DNA of 64,000 nt. Source: Bacteroidota bacterium. Lineage in GTDB: Bacteria > Bacteroidota > Ignavibacteria > Ignavibacteriales > Melioribacteraceae. The translations under genes were made by a program, and so were the position numbers. The DNA is taken from NCBI GenBank assembly GCA_021824635.1, contig JAKAKD010000041.1, positions 1 through 64,000 of the forward strand, written 5' to 3'. This document shows positions 55,899-63,204 of the stretch, piece after piece; positions within the stretch are counted from its first letter, which is position 1, and each line of letters starts with the position of its first letter. The notes under the pieces are model-generated. The model had not been told where the DNA came from. It worked only from the letters and a program-made list of their open reading frames with translations, and ran no database searches.

Positions 55899-56672
55899 AT
55901 GCGGAATAAATTTCTTTCAGCGTTCCTAATAATTATTTTTTTTCAGTCATCTCTCTTTTCTCAGAATATATATAACCTTTCACAATTCGGTGATGAATCA
56001 TTCCGCTTTATTAAGCAGCCGTTGAAATGGGAAAGTAATGATTGGATTAAACTTGGTTTGTTCAGCGCCGGAACTATTTTATTGATGCAAGCAGATAAGC
56101 CAATACAAGATGCGTTGTTGAAAGATCGAAGTTATAACAATAGCTTTCCTATTGAAGCCGGAAGAATTTGGGGTGAAGTTTATCCGACCGTTATCATAGC
56201 CGGAGCTTTTGGTTTACACGGATTAATTGCCAACGATCCTTCTTCAAAAAAAATCGGGTTCGAAATTGTGCAGACTGCTCTTTACGCCGGTGCTATTACC
56301 ACTTTTCTTAAATTTGCTGCAGGCAGAGCAAGACCATTTGCAAATAAGGGTTCTGCAACTTACCATCCGTTCACAATTTTTGATGATGATTTTCATTCAC
56401 TGCCGTCAGGACATGTAACGCTTGCGTTTTCACTTTCAACAGTTCTTTCTAAAAATGCGAAAACAGATTTCTTAAAAATAATTGCTTATCTGCCTGCTGT
56501 GTTAACTGCTGTATCGAGAGTTTATCAGAACAATCATTGGACCTCCGATGTTTTTGTTGCCGCATCAATTGGATATTTTGTTGGCGATTGGGTTACACGG
56601 CAGCATGAAGAGAACGATTCTCCGGTTCAGACTCCTTCAATCTTTCCGCTGGTATTAAGAATTAAATTGTAA
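55899..56672 (+). CDS. PAP2-family membrane phosphatase
   Basis: The 257-residue protein has a signal peptide (FLSAFLIIIFFQSSLFSQ) and the three PAP2 motifs: KFAAGRARPF, SLPSGHVTLAF and SRVYQNNHWTSDVFVA. The conserved histidines suggest dephosphorylation of a lipid phosphate, such as undecaprenyl pyrophosphate or phosphatidic acid, at the periplasmic face. It is 9 bases after DUF190. A hairpin of short repeats follows its stop. Confidence 0.87.
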   Translation: MRNKFLSAFLIIIFFQSSLFSQNIYNLSQFGDESFRFIKQPLKWESNDWIKLGLFSAGTILLMQADKPIQDALLKDRSYNNSFPIEAGRIWGEVYPTVIIAGAFGLHGLIANDPSSKKIGFEIVQTALYAGAITTFLKFAAGRARPFANKGSATYHPFTIFDDDFHSLPSGHVTLAFSLSTVLSKNAKTDFLKIIAYLPAVLTAVSRVYQNNHWTSDVFVAASIGYFVGDWVTRQHEENDSPVQTPSIFPLVLRIKL

Positions 56673-56675
56673 AAA

Positions 56676-56745
56676 CGTGAAACGGGAAAGGTGAAACGGG
56701 AAACGAAAGGTTTTCCATCTCACGTTTTCCGTCTTCCGTTTCACG
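56676..56745. repeat. Inverted repeat built from GTGAAACGG/GGAAACG units, possible terminator
   Basis: A 10-base perfect stem CGTGAAACGG (56676-56685) pairs with CCGTTTCACG (56736-56745). The left arm itself is a tandem repeat of GTGAAACGGGAAA-type units, and the right arm is their degenerate inverse. It begins four bases after the PAP2 stop codon. It may act as a terminator, and the pairing suggests it grew by slippage of a short unit. Confidence 0.6.
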
Positions 56746-56786
56746 TCTTCCACAATCAGCCAAATTGTTTTTCAAAATAGATTAAC

Positions 56787-57037
56787 AGCATTTCCAATAA
56801 CTCAAAGATCATTTACGGCGAACCTTAAATCATTTCCAACTGCTTTTTAGCACTTTTCAATGACTCCAAAATAATTTCAGATGGTTAAAAATGGTTTCTA
56901 ATGAGTCAAAAATGATTTCCATCACACCAAAAATGATTTCTAAAGGAGTATAAATGATTTCCAGCACACCAAAAATGGTTTCTAAAGGGGTAAAAATGAT
57001 TCCCAGCACATCAAATATTGTTTTTAGGTTGTTATAT
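56787..57037 (+). repeat. Degenerate 21-bp tandem repeat array (about 12 units, 42-bp alternation)
   Basis: Anchors of the form AT(G/C)(A/G)TTTC recur at 56787, 56808, 56829, 56850, 56871, 56891, 56912, 56933, 56954, 56975, 56996 and 57017. Eleven of the spacings are 21 except one of 20 before 56891. The best-conserved units alternate between type A (ATGATTTCCAGCACACC then AAAA) and type B (ATGGTTTCTAAAGGGGT then AAAA), giving a 42-bp superperiod. The left third is more decayed. Seven codons fit 21 bases, and one frame spells units like KMISSTP and KMVSKGV. It is broken by stop codons at 56951-56953 and elsewhere, so it is not a clean gene. It lies between PAP2 and a DUF4382 gene. Confidence 0.75.
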
Positions 57038-57344
57038 ATATGTGCAAATGCACCGGATATTGTTTCAAGAAGAAATAAATAAGCTTTTTAGAGAGATTTA
57101 ATCATTTCATGAGAATAAATGAAGCTTTCTAAAAAAGTGACTGTTGAGGCAAGCGTAATTCTCCGCAAAGATGTAAAAGTATTAGTTCTTTTATCATTCT
57201 TTTGTCCTATTGAAGTTATCCCTTTATGATTAGCATCTTGTTGCAGTATTAATGGAAGAATGTAATAGAAACAATAAATGAAAAAATCTGTTTGTAAAAA
57301 CAGATCGGCAATAAAAATCGGTATTAAAAAAAGGAGTATCTAAT
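57038..57344. other. Intergenic sequence between the repeat array and the DUF4382 gene
   Basis: These 307 bases hold no accepted gene. A frame starting at the ATG of repeat unit 56954 runs through the end of the array and stops near 57080; it is short and repetitive. A hairpin lies at 57286-57305. Confidence 0.45.
57286..57305 (+). promoter_or_regulatory. Hairpin in the leader of the DUF4382 gene
   Basis: ATCTGTTT (57286-57293) pairs with AAACAGAT (57298-57305) across a 4-base GTAA loop. It ends about 40 bases before ATG 57345. No T tract follows, so it may be a leader element, not a terminator; function unknown. Confidence 0.35.
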
Positions 57345-58148
57345 ATGAAACAGATGAAAAGAAATTTAATGCGTACGGCGCTGCTGTTTAGTTTTTTCAC
57401 AATATCTCTATTCATTTTCGGCTGTTCGGATCAATCATCCCCGTCAAGCGGACAGGGGCAAATAATGGTGACAATGGTTGACTCTCCGGCAGATTTTGAA
57501 CATGTGAATATTGTTGTAACCAGAGTTGAAGTTCACAAAGCAGGAGCCGATTCAACGAGCGGATGGACTGTAATTAATAATAATTCGGCGACTTATGATC
57601 TGCTCACATTAAGAAACGGTGCAAGTGCCGTTCTCGGCAATACCACGCTTGATGCCGGGCATTATACACAAATAAGATTAATAGTTGGTACCGGATCCAC
57701 TGTTGTAGTCAACGGTATGTCATTCAACTTAAATGTACCGAGCACGGGGATAAAGTTGAATCACGAATTTGATATAATGGATGGAACTCTTTACGCGCTG
57801 ACTTTAGATTTTAATGTTGATCATTCAATACATCAAACCGGAAACGGTCAATATATGCTGGTTCCAACTATTAGATTAGTACCGGTAGTAACATCGGGAA
57901 CAATTTCCGGCAATGTAGCGCCTATCAGCGCGGCATCTTCCGTATTTGCTATAAGCGGAACAGATACTGTCAGCACAATAGCGGATGCTTCAACGGGCGC
58001 ATTTAAGTTAATGGCTTTGCTTCAGGGTACTTATACTGTAAAAGTAGTATCAAAGAATGTTCTTTATAACGATAAAACAATTGCGAATGTTTCCGTTACA
58101 GCAAAACAGAATACAGATCTGGGAACGATTAATCTAACTTTGAAATAA
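57345..58148 (+). CDS. DUF4382-type lipoprotein
   Basis: The 267-residue protein has a lipoprotein signal ending SLFIFGCS, with the lipobox cysteine near residue 27. The DUF4382 domain (about 38-185) shows MVTMVDSPADFEHVNIVVTR, VEVHK and DAGHYTQIRLIV. A carboxypeptidase-regulatory-like C-terminal beta domain (about 187-267) has GTISGNVAPISAA and LLQGTYTVKVVS. AAAAGGAG stands nine bases before ATG 57345. The family is common on Bacteroidota surfaces, with no established function. Confidence 0.82.
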   Translation: MKQMKRNLMRTALLFSFFTISLFIFGCSDQSSPSSGQGQIMVTMVDSPADFEHVNIVVTRVEVHKAGADSTSGWTVINNNSATYDLLTLRNGASAVLGNTTLDAGHYTQIRLIVGTGSTVVVNGMSFNLNVPSTGIKLNHEFDIMDGTLYALTLDFNVDHSIHQTGNGQYMLVPTIRLVPVVTSGTISGNVAPISAASSVFAISGTDTVSTIADASTGAFKLMALLQGTYTVKVVSKNVLYNDKTIANVSVTAKQNTDLGTINLTLK

Positions 58149-58176
58149 ACAGATAAACAAGTAAAGAAGTTTATGC

Positions 58177-58286
58177 TGAGGCCGTCTCAAAAGTAATATT
58201 TTGTTATATAATCGCCCGCGGATGACGCGGAATAAATTGATTTTCGCAGATTATTTTATTGTATCATTACTTTTGAGATAACCTCA
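58177..58286. mobile_element. MITE-like element with 21-bp terminal inverted repeats
   Basis: TGAGG-CCG-TCTCAAAAGTAAT at 58177-58197 is mirrored by the complement at 58266-58286, where the three central bases differ (18 of 21 matching). The 68-base interior has a further inverted pair ATAATC...GATTAT and no coding capacity. Ends of the form GAGGC(T/C)GTCTCAAAAGT are familiar from insertion sequences of the group, so this may be a miniature derivative. No clear target-site duplication is visible on the flanks. Confidence 0.55.
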
Positions 58287-58624
58287 TTTATTTTAAAGAC
58301 CGTGATTCAATATTTATTTTTCCGCTAATGGGGTGAAGAAGTTCGTTCTGCAATTTGGACTGATTGTATGGTCCCGAATTCTCCGCTTAAATTTTCTTTT
58401 GAATAGTTTCAATTTTGTTTTAAGTTGCAAATGACAACAATGGCAAACCCGCAATGGGGAAACAAATTTTAAATAGCTTTTCCTTTACAGTCTCAAATAA
58501 ATTCTCGCAGTAAAATTTTATATAGATAAAAAACATTCTTATTCACGGATTAGAAATAGGCACTCCCCTATTTTAGAATAGTGCGGGGATGGAATGTTTA
58601 AAAACCGATTCTGTATAAATAATA
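58287..58624. other. 338-base noncoding stretch
   Basis: No open frame is supported. A weak hairpin (TATT-TTAG-AATA within flanking CCCC and GGGG) lies near 58568-58588. The stretch ends at GTTAGGAT (58625), which I treat as a possible cassette boundary. Otherwise I see nothing in it. Confidence 0.4.
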
Positions 58625-58638
58625 GTTAGGATACAATT

Positions 58639-59583
58639 ATGGATAAGAGAATTAGAAAAAATGAAATTTGCATAATTGGTCTTCCGAGATGTGATTATGT
58701 ATTTTCTTCTACACGCTCATGCTTTATTGCATACGGTTTTGAAGATAGTCCTCTGGAAATGAATATTCTAAAAGCAATTTTAGAGTCAAAAGATATTGAA
58801 TGTGTCGAAGCTGGCGGGAAATTAGCACCTGCGCAAAGTGCCTTTTGTGCCAAAATCTGTTCTAAAATTATCACATCACAGTTTTGCATAGTTTTATTAA
58901 ATAATCGCGAAGAAAAAGAAATTGAAATTCCGAATGCAAATGTGAATATGGAATATGGGTTAATGTTAGCCTTTAATAAATATGTGATTCCTTTCCAACG
59001 CAAAGAACAAAAGTTACCTTTTAATGTAGCTGGTCTTGATACAATAAAATATACAAATAATGATTTCAAAAGACTTGCAGAAGAGGCGATTGAAGATGCC
59101 ATAGAAAAAACGAAACAAGAAACCCCATTAGATGCTGGTATTGATCAAGTTCTTGATACTTTCTTACTTCTAAAGAAAACTACATTTGCAAGTATTGAAG
59201 ATGTTGGTGAGCGCCAAATATTTGAATTGGGAAGGAAGTTTGGTTTTTACTTACTCAATGATTTTAGTGGATTTACTTATACATTTTTAGGGAATTTCAC
59301 AAATTTGAGAGCCGAAACTTCATTATGGCGCATAAGACTACTTAACGAATTGTGGAATGAAAGAATAAAGTCAGTTCCAGATAGGATTAAACTTGGGGTA
59401 GCTTCTAAAGAAATGATTCCGTTGTTAGTAGAAGTCTTATCAAAAATGCAAATATGGGTTATTGTTAATAGTAAAATTGAAAAAGAAAAAATAAATAATG
59501 AATTAATAAGTAATCCAGTCAATTTTCATTACGAGATATTCACTTCTGAAGAAGTGAGAAATGAAGTAGAAAAATATCTTTAA
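58639..59583 (+). CDS. Protein with TIR-like N-terminal domain, function unknown
   Basis: The 314-residue protein has an N-terminal alpha/beta domain. SCFIAYGFEDSPLEMNILKA (about 27-46) resembles the first strand and helix of TIR or STIR folds. NANVNMEYGLMLAFNKYVIPF (99-119) matches the segment that in predicted nucleotide-binding TIR-like and nucleoside-deoxyribosyltransferase folds carries the catalytic glutamate, here E105. The C-terminal half (about 155-314) is helical and unlike anything I recognise. Such proteins occur as effectors in anti-phage systems or as nucleotide sensors. It has no adjacent sensor gene. The flanking GTTAGGAT and CCTAAC sequences suggest a mobile cassette. Only the fold similarity, not the activity, is supported. 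Confidence 0.6.
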   Translation: MDKRIRKNEICIIGLPRCDYVFSSTRSCFIAYGFEDSPLEMNILKAILESKDIECVEAGGKLAPAQSAFCAKICSKIITSQFCIVLLNNREEKEIEIPNANVNMEYGLMLAFNKYVIPFQRKEQKLPFNVAGLDTIKYTNNDFKRLAEEAIEDAIEKTKQETPLDAGIDQVLDTFLLLKKTTFASIEDVGERQIFELGRKFGFYLLNDFSGFTYTFLGNFTNLRAETSLWRIRLLNELWNERIKSVPDRIKLGVASKEMIPLLVEVLSKMQIWVIVNSKIEKEKINNELISNPVNFHYEIFTSEEVRNEVEKYL

Positions 59584-59590
59584 AGATGTG

Positions 59591-59837
59591 ACCTAACCCG
59601 CGTTTCAGCCCGACCGCTTCTCTGCCTAGGGCGGATAAATTCGAATCGGTCGTAGTGAAAGATTATTTGGTTTGGTTTTTCAATCCGCCGCGGCGGAAAG
59701 CTTTTCTTAAAAGTGTGATTGCAAAAGAAAACTGACCCGCCCAAAAGACGGCGGGCAAGTTTTAAAAATAAAGTTGTGTTGGTAATTGCTGCATTGTTGT
59801 TCTGGGCTTCGGCTTAGGCGCAAAGTCGTTATATGGC
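59591..59837 (+). repeat. Integron attC-like structured region (candidate)
   Basis: The region starts with ACCTAAC (59591-59597), six bases of which are complementary to GTTAGG (58625-58630) at the start of the presumed cassette. It contains nested inverted repeats: GCCCGACCG with CGGTCG, GGCGGAT (59630-59636) with ATCCGCC (59683-59689), and the perfect palindrome TCCGCCGCGGCGGA (59684-59697). It ends with GGCTTAGGCGCAAAGTCGTTATATGGC-like bases at 59811-59837, reminiscent of attC L'/R' arms. At about 247 bases it is longer than usual attC sites (about 60-140), so it may be two fused or damaged sites. No integrase gene is seen. Confidence 0.4.
59736..59755. terminator. Hairpin CCCGCC...GGCGGG, possible terminator
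   Basis: A 6-base G+C stem at 59736-59741 and 59750-59755 encloses an 8-base loop and is followed by CAAGTTTT. It could end transcription of the TIR-like gene before the toxin-antitoxin pair. It lies within the attC-like region, so it may be part of that structure instead. Confidence 0.4.
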
Positions 59838-59897
59838 AAAAATAAATTGAAAGTATAAATGAGATAGACTATATTTGGTCTAAAAAAGGACTGTGAT

Positions 59898-60170
59898 ATG
59901 AGAATGAGTGAAGCGGTAAAATCAATCAGTTTTTTAAAAGCTAATGCTGCTAATATGATTGAGGAAATCAATAAAAATCAAAAAACTTATGTTATTACTC
60001 AAAATGGTGAAGCAAAAGTTATTGTTCAAGACATAAAAGTTTATGAAAAGACACAAGAGACAATGGCAATGTTAAAATTATTAGCAATGACTCGCGATAA
60101 GAGTAAAGGAGCTAAAGGAATTCAAGAGACATTTACTGATCTTCGTAACGAATTGAAATCTTATGAATGA
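59898..60170 (+). CDS. Type II antitoxin, Phd/YefM family
   Basis: The 90-residue protein has the Phd/YefM pattern: SEAVKSISFLKANAANMIEEI, then YVITQNGEAKVIVQDIKVYEK, then a charged C-terminal tail that would neutralise the toxin. AAAAGGAC stands eight bases before ATG 59898. The stop overlaps the toxin start by 4 bases (ATGA), the classic antitoxin-toxin arrangement. It would also bind its own promoter as a repressor, as is known for this family. Confidence 0.87.
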   Translation: MRMSEAVKSISFLKANAANMIEEINKNQKTYVITQNGEAKVIVQDIKVYEKTQETMAMLKLLAMTRDKSKGAKGIQETFTDLRNELKSYE

Positions 60171-60496
60171 GTATGAAATATAAAGTTATTATTGATCCTC
60201 AAGCCAAACTCGATCTTAAAGAGATCTTTATTTACGTTGCTGTGAACGATAGTATTCAATCTGCTAATAAACTTTTAGATGCTTTGGAAGAAATTTGTTT
60301 TAAACTAGAGAAAATTCCTGAACGGGGACATATTCCGGACGAATTGAGACCAACCGGAATTAAAAAGTATTTAGAAATCCATTACAAACCTTACCGAATA
60401 ATCTACGAAATCAATAAGAATATAATATACATCCATTGTGTAATTGACGGCAGACGAAATATCCAGGAAATCTTAAGTAATAGATTTTTAAGATAA
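60167..60496 (+). CDS. Type II toxin, RelE/ParE family
   Basis: The 109-residue protein matches the RelE/ParE superfamily fold: YKVIIDPQAKLDLKEIFIYV, then KLEKIPERGHIPDELR, then YLEIHYKPYRIIYEINKNII and a C-terminal VIDGRRNIQEIL. The PYRIIYEI segment and GRR basic residues are typical of ParE-like toxins. Whether it attacks gyrase (ParE) or ribosome-bound mRNA (RelE) cannot be told. It overlaps the antitoxin by 4 bases, so the pair is translationally coupled. Confidence 0.87.
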   Translation: MSMKYKVIIDPQAKLDLKEIFIYVAVNDSIQSANKLLDALEEICFKLEKIPERGHIPDELRPTGIKKYLEIHYKPYRIIYEINKNIIYIHCVIDGRRNIQEILSNRFLR

Positions 60497-60500
60497 GATC

Positions 60501-60567
60501 GCCATATAAAAAGCCGCTCCCCGCAATAAGGTACGAGGCAGGCAACACGGACAACCGTGCAGAGTTG
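60501..60567 (+). repeat. Second attC-like candidate after the toxin gene
   Basis: GCCATATAA (60501-60509) is the exact complement of TTATATGGC (59829-59837), which begins the stretch before the antitoxin; a cassette circle would pair its own ends this way. A CACGG/CCGTG hairpin follows and GTTGGGT (GTTRRRY form) lies near 60561-60567. The inner pairing is weak. Together with the upstream site it would bound a Phd/ParE cassette of about 670 bases. Confidence 0.35.
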
Positions 60568-60671
60568 GGTGGACTGTTTTTTGGCTCGGTTTTGTTGAAA
60601 TTAAAATGTATTGTTGACGCAGCCAGGTTCCTCTTTGAGTTTAGTTTAATTAACAAAATTAGAAAGGCACT

Positions 60672-61109
60672 ATGAAAATAAATGATGCACCAATAATTGT
60701 AGAACAAACATTTAATTCATCCGTAGAATCTGTTTGGAATTCCATTACAGAAATTAGCGAAATGCGGAAATGGTATTTTGAAAACATTCCGGCATTTAAA
60801 CCCGAGATTGGATTCGAGACGCAATTCAATGTTCAAAGTACGGAAAGGAATTTTTTACATATCTGGAAAGTGACCGAAGTTCAGCCGCTGAAAATGATAA
60901 AATACAGCTGGGAGTTTGAGGAATATCCGGGTAAATCTACAACCGCATTTGAATTATCCAAAAAAGATAATTTAACAAAGCTGCGGCTAACGGTAGAAAC
61001 TCTGGAAAATTTTCCGGAAGGAATTCCGGAATTCACAAGAGAGAGTTGTATTGACGGCTGGAAATATTTTATTAATAGCAGACTTAAAGATTATTTAACA
61101 AATAAATGA
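60672..61109 (+). CDS. SRPBCC-superfamily protein (AHSA1-like)
   Basis: The 145-residue protein has the START/Bet v1-like pattern IIVEQTFNSSVESVWNSITE, RKWYFENIPAFKP and a C-terminal helix GWKYFINSRLKDYL. The family binds hydrophobic ligands or assists Hsp90 (AHA1-like). The preceding GAAAGG gives a ribosome site for ATG 60672. It sits alone between the toxin-antitoxin pair and the hydrolase, with 49 bases to the next gene. Confidence 0.85.
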   Translation: MKINDAPIIVEQTFNSSVESVWNSITEISEMRKWYFENIPAFKPEIGFETQFNVQSTERNFLHIWKVTEVQPLKMIKYSWEFEEYPGKSTTAFELSKKDNLTKLRLTVETLENFPEGIPEFTRESCIDGWKYFINSRLKDYLTNK

Positions 61110-61158
61110 ATAGTGTTAAGTGTGTAATTTGCGAATATCATCAAAGGAGAGCCGGTAA

Positions 61159-62094
61159 ATGAGAAATGCAATGAAACGGAGTATAATTTCTACGGTCATA
61201 TTAATGATTGGTATTAGTTGTTTTAGTTTTGGGCAAAAAGAATTTATGACTGTCAACGGAAAGAAGATTGAAGTATTTACGGCGGGATTAGAAAACATTC
61301 AGAAGAACAAACCTGTTATAGTATTCGAAAATGGAATGGCTACTAAGTTGGATAAATGGAAACCAATAATTGAAGAAGTTTCTAAAACATCAACGGTATT
61401 TTCTTATAACCGTCCAAGAATTGGAGAATCCGAAAATGATAGTCTCCCACCGACAACAAAACATATTGTAGAAAATTTAAGAAAGATGCTTTTAGAAAAA
61501 GGTCTTAAACCTCCCTACTTATTAGTGGGGCATTCTTTCGGCGGAGCGTATATAAGAAGTTATGCTTCATATTATCCGGATGAAATTGCCGGTCTTATTT
61601 TTGTAGATCCCGTAGATTTCACAAAAAAGAAGGGAGACGGAGATCTTCCATATTTGGAAATTGGCTTAACACAACATCAAATAGATTCTATGTTTGCAAA
61701 ACCTTACAAAGATTTTGTTGAAAATCTTTATGCCGATATGCCAAATTTCTATGTGGAGGAAGTTAAAATACTTAGGCAACTAACTAAAACGGAATTTAAA
61801 GAGTGTGATAGTATTCCTCTGCCGGATGTTCCTGTTCACTTTATAAAAGCGGGAGGATACCCCAAGAATCCGGAGAAAAGAGAAACGCTATACGATAAAG
61901 TAAAGATGTTTAGAATTGATAATAACTTAAAAATGAAACGCTGGATTGCACTTCTTGATCCGTTGCAATATGGTAAATTTTTCTACTGTTCTAATTCCGG
62001 GCATTATATGCAAGAAGATGAACCGGAAACATTAATTGCAAGTATCAAACTCGCGTTGAATGATTACGAAAAAATTCAAAAAGAAAAAAAGTAA
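61159..62094 (+). CDS. Exported alpha/beta hydrolase
   Basis: The 311-residue protein begins with a signal peptide (SIISTVILMIGISCFSFGQ). The nucleophile elbow VGHSFGGAYIRSYASYYPD has the catalytic serine, LIFVDPVDF the acid-side strand region, and SNSGHYMQEDEPE the likely catalytic histidine. It is thus an esterase/lipase-like enzyme outside the cytoplasm; substrate unknown. GGAGAG stands nine bases before ATG 61159. Confidence 0.83.
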   Translation: MRNAMKRSIISTVILMIGISCFSFGQKEFMTVNGKKIEVFTAGLENIQKNKPVIVFENGMATKLDKWKPIIEEVSKTSTVFSYNRPRIGESENDSLPPTTKHIVENLRKMLLEKGLKPPYLLVGHSFGGAYIRSYASYYPDEIAGLIFVDPVDFTKKKGDGDLPYLEIGLTQHQIDSMFAKPYKDFVENLYADMPNFYVEEVKILRQLTKTEFKECDSIPLPDVPVHFIKAGGYPKNPEKRETLYDKVKMFRIDNNLKMKRWIALLDPLQYGKFFYCSNSGHYMQEDEPETLIASIKLALNDYEKIQKEKK

Positions 62095-62349
62095 ATAGGT
62101 AAGAATAAATTTTGAATTAGCGGGGCTTATTAAATAAGAGAAGTAGATTCTTCTCATGTAGAGTTGTAACATTTTTGGAAGAGAATATAACTCCGCTTTC
62201 CTTAATAAAACCGATGAAATAGTGGCATTCCCAATCAGTTCTCTCCCGAAAATCAAAAAAAACTTTTAAAGATACGTCCGAATTGCATATTTTAGCCGCC
62301 GAAGTTAAAAAAATAATAGAACTTTTAGGTTTCATCAAAAGGTGAATAG

Positions 62350-63204
62350 ATGAGTAAAATACTTTTCAAGAAACAACTTTCAAATGATGTATTTATGATG
62401 CGTCTTCACGCTCCTCTGATTGCTGAAGAAAGAGCGGCGGGACAATTCATCATTTTACAAATAAACGATGATTATGGCGAAAGAATACCGCTTACAATTG
62501 CTGATGCCGACACTAAAGAAGGATCAATCACAATTATCTTTCAGGTAGTTGGCAAAACCACTCTTCAACTTTCCGAAAAAAATGTGGGAGATGTAATACC
62601 TGCATTAGTTGGACCGCTCGGCAAACCGACTCACATAGAAAATTTTGGAACGGTTGTTTGTGTAGGAGGCGGAATTGGTGTAGCACCGCTTCATCCTATT
62701 GCTCAGGCATTGAAGAAAGCCGGCAATCATGTTATTACAATCATCGGCGCGCGCAATAAAGATTTAATCATACTCGAAGAAGAGATGAAAGCGATTGCAG
62801 ATGAATTTATTCTCTGCACGGATGATGGAAGTTACGGTCGCAAAGCGTTAGTAACCGAACCGTTAAAAGAAATTTGCGAACGCTCTCCGAAACCGAATAT
62901 GGTTATTGCAATCGGTCCCCCGATAATGATGAAATTCTGTTCCGAGACAACCAGACCGTATGAAGTATTCACACAAGTTTCTTTAAATACAATAATGGTA
63001 GATGGAACCGGAATGTGCGGCGGATGCCGTGTTAATGTGGGCAAAGAAATTAAATTTGTCTGTGTTGACGGTCCGGAATTTGACGGGCACAAAGTTGATT
63101 TCGACAATATGATGTCGAGATTGAATTCATATAAAGAACTTGAAAGAGAGGCGCACAGCTGTTTTCTCGAGCAAGAAATTAAGAATAAGGAGGCGCTTCA
63201 ATGA
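62350..63204 (+). CDS. NAD(P)H-binding flavoprotein, NfnA/SudB/PyrK-type subunit
   Basis: The 284-residue protein has a ferredoxin-reductase fold: FAD-binding FIILQINDDYGERIPLTIAD and NAD-binding VVCVGGGIGVAPLHPIAQAL. C-terminal cysteines in GTGMCGGCRVNV and FVCVDG bind a [2Fe-2S] cluster. This is the alpha subunit of ferredoxin-NADP transhydrogenase or sulfide dehydrogenase. It is followed, with a 4-base overlap, by the beta-type subunit, so the two form an enzyme. Exact electron partners cannot be read. Confidence 0.87.
   Translation: MSKILFKKQLSNDVFMMRLHAPLIAEERAAGQFIILQINDDYGERIPLTIADADTKEGSITIIFQVVGKTTLQLSEKNVGDVIPALVGPLGKPTHIENFGTVVCVGGGIGVAPLHPIAQALKKAGNHVITIIGARNKDLIILEEEMKAIADEFILCTDDGSYGRKALVTEPLKEICERSPKPNMVIAIGPPIMMKFCSETTRPYEVFTQVSLNTIMVDGTGMCGGCRVNVGKEIKFVCVDGPEFDGHKVDFDNMMSRLNSYKELEREAHSCFLEQEIKNKEALQ

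Noticed and set aside
56787-57037. CRISPR array
   Set aside because: Units are about 21 bases with no distinct spacers between conserved repeats, and no cas genes are near.
60672-61109. SRPBCC gene as a third integron cassette
   Set aside because: After its stop there is no complement of GTTGGGT and no attC-like stem, so a boundary is not supported.
62117-62338. 73-codon leftward frame between the hydrolase and the NfnA-like gene
   Set aside because: It opposes all neighbours, lacks a ribosome site and matches no family; left as a weak possibility only.
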